Source: an uncultured Spirochaetaceae bacterium (lineage in GTDB: Bacteria; Spirochaetota; Spirochaetia; Sphaerochaetales; Sphaerochaetaceae). From it: a stretch of DNA of 43,263 nt. The position numbers were made by a program, and so were the translations under genes. The DNA is taken from assembly GCA_900315435.1 (NCBI GenBank), contig OMYY01000024.1, positions 1 to 43,263 on the forward strand, in the 5' to 3' direction. Below the pieces are notes generated by a model. That model saw only the letters and a list, made by a program, of their open reading frames with translations. It was not told the origin of the DNA and did no database searches. This document shows, piece by piece, positions 24,559-31,810 of the stretch. How positions within the stretch are numbered: position 1 is the stretch's first letter; each line of letters opens with the position of its first letter.

Positions 24559-26211
24559 GACGCTGCTCGCCAATTTTCCCTGGCTGACCAGGCCCTTGAC
24601 CACCTTGCCGACGGCGGGAGCTGCGATGTTGGCCCCCCAGATGGTGTTTCCTTTGGGGTTGCCGGCGGCAATGTAGATGATGTACTTCGGATCCTTGGTG
24701 GGGACGAGGGCAAGGGTGCTTGCCAGGTTTCCCCCATCCTTGTAGCTACGGGTCTCCGGGTTGTACAGCTGGGCGGTGCCGGTCTTCGCGCTGACGTCGA
24801 CCCCTTCGACCGCAGCCAATCTGGCTGTGCCGCCTACCTCGGTGGCGGTATGCATGTAGTCCAGGACCTTGCTGGCGACCTCCTCGGAGAAAATCTGCCC
24901 GCTTTTGGTGATTTCCCTCTGGAAGAGGGTCTCTCCGATGCCCCCGCTCTCGTTTCCTTTGCTCCGTTTCAGGATCAGGTGGGGCTCGAGCATCGAACCT
25001 CCGTTTGCCAGGGCTGTGGCGGCGGCCGCCAGGTGCAGGGCTGTCACCGACACCTCTTGTCCGAAGCTGATGGTCGCCTTGCTGCGTGCCGACCAGGTGG
25101 ATGGGTCCGCGATGCGGGCCCGGCTGCGGGAGGGAAGCCCGATATCGTATGCCCTGTTGAATCCCAACTGGTCGAGAATCCCGTAAAACTTCTTGCTGTC
25201 GGTCTGCAGCGCCCAGTTCGCCACCGCTCCGTTGCAGCTCTGGGAGATCATCTCCCGCGGAGTGACGGTGCCATGCGGTTCATGGCAGCCGATGGTGATG
25301 CCGTCGAACGTGAAGGCCCCGTCGCAGATGAAGGGTTTGGACAGGTCCGCCTGTCCGATTTCCATCTCCGCGCAAAGGCTGAAGATCTTGAAGACCGATC
25401 CTGGCTCGTACAGGTAGTTGACCGCATGGTTCAGGCGGCTGGTCTCCGAGGAGGAGGCGATGTCGTTGGTGTCGTACCAGGGATAGCTGGAAAGGGCCAG
25501 GATGTCGCCGCTCTTGGCGTCCATGACGATGCCGATGGCGTAGTCGGGCATATGCTCCTGGGCGATGCGCTGCATCTCCAGATCGAGCAGGTACTGCACG
25601 TCGATATCCAGCGTCAGGGTGATGTCCTGTCCGTACGAGGTGTCCGGGGAACCCAAGACCGGCATGGGGGAAAGATTGTCGTCTTGGGCGTACTCGATTC
25701 CTTCCAGTCCGTGGTTGTTGGTGTCCACAAAACCGATGGTCTGCGAGGCATGGAAGCTGGCAGGGTAGGTCCGGCCGACCCGCTTCTCGATGTCGACCGC
25801 GTTGGACAGCGCGGCCTGCCTGACCGCGTTCCGCAGCGCTGCCGCCTCGCTTTCCCCGATATCCTTGCGTACCAAGGCATAGGTCTGGTAGCGGGATACC
25901 TGTTGCTTGATCTCATCGACGGTCATGCCGATGTAGGGGGAGACCAGCGATGCCGTGGCATCCATATCCTTGATGTGGGAGAGCCGGAAATAGAGATTGT
26001 AGGAGGGGGTCTCGATTGCCAGGATTTGCCCCCCGCGGTCGTAGATGGTTCCCCGTACGACTCGCTCGGAAACGACCGGATCCCGGTATTCCCGGTTCTT
26101 GCCCGCCGTCACGGTGACCCAGACAAGACGTCCCATCAGCGTCAGCACCGCCAGACTGGCAAGGGTCGTGGCGATCCAGAAGGTTCGTGTATGGTTTTGA
26201 CTACTTGCCAT
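24544..26211 (-). CDS. Class B penicillin-binding protein (FtsI/PBP2-like transpeptidase)
   Basis: A 555-residue bitopic protein with one N-terminal membrane helix (about residues 11-32). RGTIYDRGGQILA (53-65) is the class B dimerisation motif. The transpeptidase domain keeps all three catalytic motifs: SxxK as SVFK with Ser272 nucleophile in YEPGSVFKIFS, SxN as SCN (325-327) and KTG (476-478) in SAKTGTAQL. It should crosslink peptidoglycan and is the natural partner of the FtsW encoded here, so FtsI is likely, although ftsI is not in the division operon. I chose the ATG at 26211 because it gives a normal N-terminus; the frame is open far upstream but only as a shadow of the next gene. No ribosome-binding site precedes it. 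Confidence 0.93.
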   Translation of the reverse strand: MASSQNHTRTFWIATTLASLAVLTLMGRLVWVTVTAGKNREYRDPVVSERVVRGTIYDRGGQILAIETPSYNLYFRLSHIKDMDATASLVSPYIGMTVDEIKQQVSRYQTYALVRKDIGESEAAALRNAVRQAALSNAVDIEKRVGRTYPASFHASQTIGFVDTNNHGLEGIEYAQDDNLSPMPVLGSPDTSYGQDITLTLDIDVQYLLDLEMQRIAQEHMPDYAIGIVMDAKSGDILALSSYPWYDTNDIASSSETSRLNHAVNYLYEPGSVFKIFSLCAEMEIGQADLSKPFICDGAFTFDGITIGCHEPHGTVTPREMISQSCNGAVANWALQTDSKKFYGILDQLGFNRAYDIGLPSRSRARIADPSTWSARSKATISFGQEVSVTALHLAAAATALANGGSMLEPHLILKRSKGNESGGIGETLFQREITKSGQIFSEEVASKVLDYMHTATEVGGTARLAAVEGVDVSAKTGTAQLYNPETRSYKDGGNLASTLALVPTKDPKYIIYIAAGNPKGNTIWGANIAAPAVGKVVKGLVSQGKLASSVSPLL

Positions 26212-26226
26212 GTTGGATGCTATGAT
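26197..26226 (+). promoter_or_regulatory. Sigma70-type promoter of the LysM/LytM gene
   Basis: TTGACT (26197-26202), 18-nt spacer, TATGAT (26221-26226), giving a start near 26233 and a 20-nt leader carrying GGGA. Both hexamers match at five of six positions. The -35 lies within the first codons of the divergent PBP gene. Confidence 0.65.
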
Positions 26227-26251
26227 ACCATTACTGATAAGGGAAAGTCGA
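26222..26251 (-). promoter_or_regulatory. Overlapping divergent promoter of the PBP gene
   Basis: Minus strand: TCGACT (26251-26246), 18-nt spacer, TGG-TATCAT with the hexamer at 26227-26222, then 10 nt to the ATG. The -10 occupies the same bases as the -10 of the opposite promoter, so RNA polymerase should serve only one gene at a time. A start 7 nt on would leave a leader of about 3 nt. Confidence 0.45.
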
Positions 26252-26253
26252 GC

Positions 26254-27372
26254 ATGACAAGAGATAGTTACGATGGCCTCCAGGATGATGGTTCCGACCT
26301 CCGCACTGGCGGCAAGCCGAGAAAATTGATCTTCACTGTCGTCATCCTGCTTGGATTCGTCATAGTGTTGCTCGCCATCGTCCTTTTGTGGAACAAGCTC
26401 TTTCCAGCCTCTTCCCAAGGTGTACAGCCCGCCGCCCGGCAAACGGATGTCGTACAGGTCCAGCCTCCTGTCGCCGCCGAGGTGCAGAAGGTGGAGGACG
26501 CTCCCGCTGTCGTGATTTCCGATGTGCCGAAAAGCGAAACCCCGGCTCCAGCCGTCCTGCCCCAGGAACCGAGCAAGCCGACGGTGACCCGCACTACCAC
26601 CGCGGTCAGTCTTGACGAGACGCCGAAAAGCGTGCGGAGCGCCAAGAACATGGTCCAGTTCGCCGACCATCAGGTGAAGGAGGGCGAGAGCCTTGACTCG
26701 ATTGCAGAGAGCTATGGGCTGAAGACCCAGACCCTGATCAACGTCAACCAGATCCGCAATGTCAATGCGATCACCACCGGCGTGACGCTCCGCATCCCGG
26801 ACCGCGATGGCCAGATCTACATCGTCAGGAGCGGGGATATGCTTTCCACCATCGCCCGGTCCTACAACATGGGCTGGCATACGCTGATGGACCTCAACGG
26901 CCTGACCAGCGACATGATCCGCCCCGGCCAGGAGCTTTTCATTCCTGATTCCAGCGCCCAAGGCGCCGCTTCCAGCAGCGCTGCCGAAGTCGCCACGGTC
27001 AACTTCCAGAAGCCGACCAAGGGGAGGGTCGTCCTGTCCTTCACCCAGAGCGCCTCTGACCCCGTTGATGGCAATGGCATCCTGATTGAAGGCACCTGGG
27101 GAGACGCGGTCCTCGCCAGCGCCGATGGCAACGTGGTCGACGTGGGCATCGAGCCCCAGGGAAGGGGACGGTTCGTGGTCATCAGCCACGCTGACGGCTA
27201 CAAGACCACCTATGCCCACCTCGAGTCGGTCGAGGTCAGGGGAGGAGACAAGGTGAGTGCCGGACAGATGATCGGCATCATCGGCACGAGCGGCACCACC
27301 TGGGATACCCCGAAGCTCTTCTTCAAGCTGGAGCAGAGCAGCTACGCCCTCGATCCGGCAAGCTTCTTCTAA
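26254..27372 (+). CDS. Membrane-anchored LysM protein with degenerate LytM (M23) domain, NlpD/EnvC-like
   Basis: A 372-residue protein: short basic cytoplasmic tail, one membrane helix (about 25-46), a Pro/Ala/Val-rich spacer, two LysM peptidoglycan-binding modules (about 138-183 and 187-231) and a C-terminal M23/LytM fold (about 272-372). Active M23 enzymes need HxxxD and HxH zinc ligands. Here the first site reads NGILIEG and the last DTPKLFFKLE, so those ligands are gone; only the His of TTYAHLE remains. This matches the degenerate LytM factors NlpD and EnvC, which activate amidases at the septum, and suggests an activator rather than a hydrolase. The start at 26254 has GGGA 9 nt upstream. 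It is transcribed away from the PBP gene through overlapping promoters. Confidence 0.88.
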   Translation: MTRDSYDGLQDDGSDLRTGGKPRKLIFTVVILLGFVIVLLAIVLLWNKLFPASSQGVQPAARQTDVVQVQPPVAAEVQKVEDAPAVVISDVPKSETPAPAVLPQEPSKPTVTRTTTAVSLDETPKSVRSAKNMVQFADHQVKEGESLDSIAESYGLKTQTLINVNQIRNVNAITTGVTLRIPDRDGQIYIVRSGDMLSTIARSYNMGWHTLMDLNGLTSDMIRPGQELFIPDSSAQGAASSSAAEVATVNFQKPTKGRVVLSFTQSASDPVDGNGILIEGTWGDAVLASADGNVVDVGIEPQGRGRFVVISHADGYKTTYAHLESVEVRGGDKVSAGQMIGIIGTSGTTWDTPKLFFKLEQSSYALDPASFF

Positions 27373-27473
27373 CGCTGTTCCCTGTTTGACACTCCTTGCA
27401 GAAAAGACGCAGGAGCATCCGAGGCTGCCTGTTTCCGGGTGTGCCAGACAAGTAGACGATTCCAGGCACTCGC

Positions 27474-27504
27474 AAAAAACACTGCCCCGGAAGGAGGGGC
27501 AGTG
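27474..27504 (-). terminator. Intrinsic terminator of secA
   Basis: A 9-bp perfect stem (CACTGCCCC / GGGGCAGTG, arms 27480-27488 and 27496-27504) with a 7-nt loop; on the minus strand it is followed by six T residues. It lies 23 nt past the secA stop. Nothing else is recognisable in 27373-27526. Confidence 0.9.
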
Positions 27505-27526
27505 TGGATGTGGGCTCTGGCTGTCC

Positions 27527-30085
27527 TTATGCCTTCGGCGCGTCGGTCCTTGGCTTGACCTGCACCCGGACGAGTAGCTGGGCCATGAAGTTCGAGATGT
27601 TGTCCAGCATCGTCTGGAAGATCTCGAAGCCCTCGACCTTGTACTCGACGAGCGGGTTTCGCTGGGCGTAGGTCCTGAGTCCCACGGCCTCGCGCAGGCT
27701 TTCCAACTCGCCAAGGTGGTCCTGCCAGCGGAGGTCGATCTGCCTCAGATAGTTGAAGCGGAGGAACTCGTTGAACGGACCCGGACCGGTCAGGTTGATC
27801 TTGTCGGCGATGTTCTTGTTCAGGAAGGCGTTCAGGTGGCCGACCCATTGCTCCTTCGTCACGTCCTGGCCCTCGAGGGGCTGGATCTCGTAGAAGAAGT
27901 TCTTCTTGAACTCGTCGCAGATGGTGGAGGCGATTTCCTCCTTCTTCCCCGCGAAGGCGTCGTCAACGATTTTCTGAGCCATCTCATGGGTGTGGTTGAT
28001 GACCCGGCTGATCAGATCCTTGCTCTGCAGGATCTCGTCGCGCTGGGCATACAGGTAGTTGCGCTGCTCGTTCAGCACGTCGTCGTACTCCAGCAGGTTC
28101 TTGCGGATCTCGAAGTTGCGCTCCTCGACACGCTTCTGGGCCTTCTCGATGGCGTTGGTCAGCATCTTGTGCTCGATCGGCTCTCCGTCCTGCATGCCAA
28201 GCCTGCCCAGCATCGCCTTCATGTTGTCGCTGGCGAACAGCCTCATCAGGTTGTCGTCAAGCGAGACGTAGAAGCGGCTCTCGCCCGGGTCGCCCTGGCG
28301 GCCGCTGCGGCCACGCAGCTGGTTGTCGATACGGCGTGACTCGTGGCGTTCGGTGCCAAGGACGTACAGGCCGCCAAGAGCCTTGACTTCCTCGTACTGC
28401 TTCTGCCAGGTCGGCTTGACCTTCTCCATGGCCGCCTTGAACTCTTCAGGGGTGGCCTTGGTGCCCGCCAGCTTGCGGGCCATATGCTCCGGAGATCCGC
28501 CGAGCTTGATGTCGGTACCACGGCCCGCCATGTTGGTGGCGATGGTGACGGCTCCCTTGGCGCCGGCGTTCTCGATGATCATGGCTTCCCTGGCATGGTT
28601 CTTGGCGTTCAGCACCTCGTGGGGGATGCCCATGCGGAAGAGCAGCTTGCTGAGCAGCTCGCTTTTCTCGACGCTGATCGTGCCGACAAGGATCGGCTGG
28701 CCTTTCTCATGCACACGCTTGATTTCCTGGCAGATCGCCTGGAACTTGAACTGTTCGTTGAAGTAGACAAGGTCCGGCTTGTCTTCCCGGATGACCGGCC
28801 GGTTGGTCGGGATGACGACGACATCCAGCTTGTAGATCTGCATGAACTCGGGCGCCTCGGTCTCGGCGGTGCCGGTCATGCCGGAGAGCTTGTCGTACAT
28901 GCGGAAGAAATTCTGGAAGGTGATCGTGGCCAGGGTCCGGTTCTGTGCCATGACCTTGATGCCTTCCTTCGCCTCGATGGCCTGGTGCAGGCCGTCGCTG
29001 TAGCGTCTTCCGTAGAGGATGCGGCCGGTGAACTCGTCGACAATCTGGACCTTGCCGTCCTTGACGATGTAATCGACGTCGTTCTGATAGAGCCTCAGGG
29101 CGCGGACCGCCTGGGTGACATAGTGGACGTACTCGAAATTCTCGGTGTCATAGAGGCTGCCGGTGATGATGTGGTTCTTCTGCAGCAGTTCCTCCATGTG
29201 GGTCATGCCGTCGTTGGTGAAGGAGACCGACTTCTGCTTCTCGTCCAGCTTGTAGTCGCCCTTCGGGTCGAACTTCGGGGCGTTCTTGTCGAAGCGGGCC
29301 AGCGGGTCTTCCTCGTAGTAGTCGTTGGTCTTCGGGTCCTTCTCGCACTCCTTCAGGAAGGGGGCGATCAGCCGGGCGCCAAGCACCTGCCGGGAATCGT
29401 CCTCGGCCTGGCCGCTGATGATCAGCGGGGTACGGGCCTCGTCAATCAGGATCGAGTCGATCTCGTCGATGATGCAGTAGTGGTGTTTCGGCTGGATCTT
29501 CTCCTGGGCGCTCCACTTCATGTTGTCGCGCAGGTAATCGAAGCCGAACTCGTTGTTGGTCCCGTAGGTGATGTCGCAGGCGTAGTTCTTCCGCCTGGTC
29601 TCGTTGTCCATCTGGCTGAGGATCGCGCCGACCGTCAGTCCAAGGAATTGGTAGATCGGTCCCATCCAGCCGGCGTCGCGTCCGGCAAGGTAATCGTTGA
29701 CGGTGACGATATGCACGCCCTTTCCATCCAACGCGTTCAGGTATGCGGCGGGGACGCAGGAGAGGGTCTTTCCTTCACCGGTCTTCATTTCCATGATCTT
29801 GCCCTGGTGCAGGACGATGGCGCCCATGACCTGCACGTCATATTGGCGCTGGCCAAGGACCCTGAGGGAAGCCTCGCGGGCCAAGGCAAAGGCCTTCGGC
29901 AGGAGGTCGTCAAGCTTGGTTCCCTTGGCGACCTCTTCCTTCCACGCTGCGGTCTGCTTCGGAAAATCTTCGTCCTTCAGGCTTTTCGCCCAAGACTCCT
30001 GGTCGTTGACTTTCTTCACCAGAGGCCAGAGGAGCTTCAGGTCCTTGTCCTGCTTGGTGCCGAATATCTTGGTCAATACACTCAT
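27527..30085 (-). CDS. secA: Preprotein translocase ATPase SecA
   Basis: An 852-residue motor protein that drives secretion through SecYEG. The first nucleotide-binding domain has QYDVQVMGAIVLHQGKIMEMKTGEGKT (Walker A GEGKT at 103-107), NDYLAGRDAGWMGPIY, and the DEAD-box region IDEIDSILIDEARTPLIISG. The second has GQPILVGTISVEKSELLS, TNMAGRGTDIKLGG and GRSGRQGDPGESRFYVSLDDNLMRLF. The helical wing and scaffold domains follow. It ends VQVKPRTDAPKA without the CxCxSG zinc tail of E. coli SecA, so SecB/lipid contacts through that tail are not expected. I chose the ATG at 30085; upstream codons in frame are intergenic. The gene is monocistronic. Confidence 0.97.
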   Translation of the reverse strand: MSVLTKIFGTKQDKDLKLLWPLVKKVNDQESWAKSLKDEDFPKQTAAWKEEVAKGTKLDDLLPKAFALAREASLRVLGQRQYDVQVMGAIVLHQGKIMEMKTGEGKTLSCVPAAYLNALDGKGVHIVTVNDYLAGRDAGWMGPIYQFLGLTVGAILSQMDNETRRKNYACDITYGTNNEFGFDYLRDNMKWSAQEKIQPKHHYCIIDEIDSILIDEARTPLIISGQAEDDSRQVLGARLIAPFLKECEKDPKTNDYYEEDPLARFDKNAPKFDPKGDYKLDEKQKSVSFTNDGMTHMEELLQKNHIITGSLYDTENFEYVHYVTQAVRALRLYQNDVDYIVKDGKVQIVDEFTGRILYGRRYSDGLHQAIEAKEGIKVMAQNRTLATITFQNFFRMYDKLSGMTGTAETEAPEFMQIYKLDVVVIPTNRPVIREDKPDLVYFNEQFKFQAICQEIKRVHEKGQPILVGTISVEKSELLSKLLFRMGIPHEVLNAKNHAREAMIIENAGAKGAVTIATNMAGRGTDIKLGGSPEHMARKLAGTKATPEEFKAAMEKVKPTWQKQYEEVKALGGLYVLGTERHESRRIDNQLRGRSGRQGDPGESRFYVSLDDNLMRLFASDNMKAMLGRLGMQDGEPIEHKMLTNAIEKAQKRVEERNFEIRKNLLEYDDVLNEQRNYLYAQRDEILQSKDLISRVINHTHEMAQKIVDDAFAGKKEEIASTICDEFKKNFFYEIQPLEGQDVTKEQWVGHLNAFLNKNIADKINLTGPGPFNEFLRFNYLRQIDLRWQDHLGELESLREAVGLRTYAQRNPLVEYKVEGFEIFQTMLDNISNFMAQLLVRVQVKPRTDAPKA

Positions 30086-30139
30086 ATGCCGACGTAACTC
30101 TCTTTCTGGATGAATCAATGTTTGGAAATAATCAACGTA

Positions 30140-30145
30140 AGTATA
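30140..30145 (-). promoter_or_regulatory. -10 element of the secA promoter
   Basis: TATACT on the minus strand, about 55 nt before the secA ATG, in an AT-rich 150-bp divergent gap. The -35 (TTTCCT, 17 nt upstream) is weak. A purine-rich AGAAAGAGAG lies about 12 nt before the start codon. Confidence 0.4.
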
Positions 30146-30204
30146 TCGAAAAGAAAGGGCAAAGGAAAGCATTCTCGGGATTTTACTTTTTTGCAGGAAA
30201 AACA

Positions 30205-30233
30205 GTGTCAAAACGACCCGATTTTGGTACCAT
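30205..30233 (+). promoter_or_regulatory. Possible murG promoter with start at the initiation codon
   Basis: GTGTCA (30205-30210), 17-nt spacer, TGG-TACCAT (hexamer 30228-30233), 6 nt before the murG ATG. Transcription would begin at about the A of the start codon. GAGG at 30234-30237 is only 2 nt from the ATG, too close for an ordinary ribosome-binding site. Confidence 0.35.
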
Positions 30234-30239
30234 GAGGAT

Positions 30240-31295
30240 ATGAGAGTCTGCTATACGGGAGGAGGAACGCTTGGACATGTGCTGCCCGCGCTGTCCGTGC
30301 ATGCCGTCCTGAAGGCCAAACCCGGGTATGAGTGCCTGTTCCTAGGAAGCCGCAGGAAGAACGAGCGGAGCGCAGTCGAGTCCGCCTGCGTCCCCTATGC
30401 CGGCATCTTCAGCGGGAAGCTCAGGAGGTATTTCACCTTCAAGACGCTTTTTTCCGGCTTCGGCGTCCTTTTCGGATTCCTGCAGAGCCTGTTGATCCTC
30501 TCCCGTTACCGGCCCGACGTGCTCTTCAGCAAGGGGGGGTATGTCAGCGTCCCGCCGGTGCTGGCGGCACATCTGCTACGCATCCCGGTGGTGATCCACG
30601 AGTCGGACGCGACGGCCGGCCTTGCCAATCGGATCAGCAGCCGGTACGCGAGCCGCATATGCGTCCCGTTCGAAGGGGCTGGAACGGAATTCCCCCAGGA
30701 GAAGGTGGTGGTGACCGGAAACCCGATCAGGCCCAGCTTGTCTGCCCCCTCGGGAAGGGACTTCAAGAGGGAGAAGGGAATCGCCGGCCCGCTCATCCTG
30801 GTACTTGGGGGGAGCCAGGGGGCAAAGGAGGTCAACTCCTTGATTTGGAACCAATTGGACGCGCTTTGCAGGCAGGCGGTCGTCTGGCACCAGTGCGGAA
30901 GCCGGGATTGGAAGGGAATACGCCACCAGGGCTACCACCAGTGCCGGTTCATCACCGACGACATGGCGGCCCTCTACGAGGCTGCCGACCTGGTGGTTTC
31001 CCGAAGCGGGGCGGGAGCTCTCTCGGAGCTCTGCCACTATGGCAAGCCCTCCATCCTGGTTCCTCTGAAAAGCGGAAGCAGGGGGGACCAGGTGGTCAAC
31101 GCGAGGCGGATGGAGAGGGCAGGGGCGTCCCTGGTCTGGACGGAAGGGCAGGACCTCGCCGCAATGGTGGAGGGCCTCTTCTCCAACCCTGGGTATCTGG
31201 AAACGATGGCGCGGCGTGCCAAGTCGCTGGATCGGAGCGACGCGGCCGAGCGTGTGGCAGAGGTAATCGAGCAAGTGGGAGGAGCAAGCAAATGA
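30240..31295 (+). CDS. murG: UDP-GlcNAc:undecaprenyl-PP-MurNAc-pentapeptide transferase MurG
   Basis: A 351-residue GT-B glycosyltransferase that makes lipid II at the inner face of the membrane. TGGGTLGHVLPAL (residues 6-18) is the first glycine-rich loop; the usual form is GGTGGHVFPAL. SKGGYVSVPPVLAA and PVVIHESDATAGLANR match the acceptor-side motifs (usual EQNAxPGLxNR). VLGGSQGAKEVN is the second glycine-rich loop, and the C-terminal VVSRSGAGALSELCHYGKPSILVPL is the UDP-GlcNAc site. It stands outside the division cluster, next to divergent secA, and heads the cvpA-holB-kinase-regulator-dinG operon. Its stop overlaps the cvpA start (ATGA). Confidence 0.94.
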   Translation: MRVCYTGGGTLGHVLPALSVHAVLKAKPGYECLFLGSRRKNERSAVESACVPYAGIFSGKLRRYFTFKTLFSGFGVLFGFLQSLLILSRYRPDVLFSKGGYVSVPPVLAAHLLRIPVVIHESDATAGLANRISSRYASRICVPFEGAGTEFPQEKVVVTGNPIRPSLSAPSGRDFKREKGIAGPLILVLGGSQGAKEVNSLIWNQLDALCRQAVVWHQCGSRDWKGIRHQGYHQCRFITDDMAALYEAADLVVSRSGAGALSELCHYGKPSILVPLKSGSRGDQVVNARRMERAGASLVWTEGQDLAAMVEGLFSNPGYLETMARRAKSLDRSDAAERVAEVIEQVGGASK

Positions 31296-31810
31296 GCTGG
31301 GGCGTTACCCTTGGGGGAAATTTCTTCAATGCATTGGACGTCATTCTTCTTCTGGTCCTGATGATCGGGGGGATCGGAGGAGCCTTGGTGGGTTTCATCG
31401 AGAGCTTCAGCCGGAGCGCCGGCTACGTGCTGGGGACGATTGGAGGGTTGATGTTCACCGTTCCGGTGGCAGGCCTGTTCATGGGCACCTTCGCCCTTGC
31501 GGTCTTTCCCGCCTCGCTGCTGGCCTTTGTCGTCCTGTTCATGGCCACCTTCATCCTGGTCCGGATTGCCGCGTCAATCCTCCAGCGGGTGGTCGACCTG
31601 AGCGTGGGGCTTGAGGCAATCGACAGGCTCCTGGGCTTTTTCTGGGGGTTCCTGACCACCTTCCTGATCGTCGCCCTGATCTGCTATGCGATGAGGTCGC
31701 AGAAGCTGGTGAACGTGACTCCGCTGTTCAACACCAGCCAGTTCATCACCCGCGTCATCGACCCGTACCTGCCCGCCGCGTTGCGCGCCGTCAAGGAGAG
31801 CATGCTCTGA
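31292..31810 (+). CDS. CvpA-family membrane protein
   Basis: A 172-residue protein with about four membrane helices. NALDVILLLVLMIGGIGGALVGFIESFSRSAGYVLG matches the CvpA opening (xxDxxxlxxlxxxxxxGxxxGfixxxxxxxg), and the later DRLLGFFWGFLTTFLIVALICY matches 'n(R)llGaxfGxxkg'. E. coli CvpA supports colicin V export and purF expression, and other homologues affect envelope integrity, but no activity is firmly assigned. GGGAGGA lies 8 nt before the ATG. It is translationally coupled at both ends, to murG (ATGA) and to holB (TGATG). Confidence 0.85.
   Translation: MSWGVTLGGNFFNALDVILLLVLMIGGIGGALVGFIESFSRSAGYVLGTIGGLMFTVPVAGLFMGTFALAVFPASLLAFVVLFMATFILVRIAASILQRVVDLSVGLEAIDRLLGFFWGFLTTFLIVALICYAMRSQKLVNVTPLFNTSQFITRVIDPYLPAALRAVKESML

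Noticed and set aside
24376..26211. Remaining flhF sequence, perhaps frameshifted, downstream of the FlhF-like stub
   Set aside because: The DNA after 24558 is fully used by the PBP gene on the opposite strand, and no FlhF GTPase motif is visible in any plus-strand frame there.
30232..30243. Three-codon ORF (ATG AGG ATA TGA) overlapping the murG start, as a possible coupling peptide
   Set aside because: It has no ribosome-binding site of its own and is easily produced by the GAGGATATGAG sequence; nothing supports its translation.
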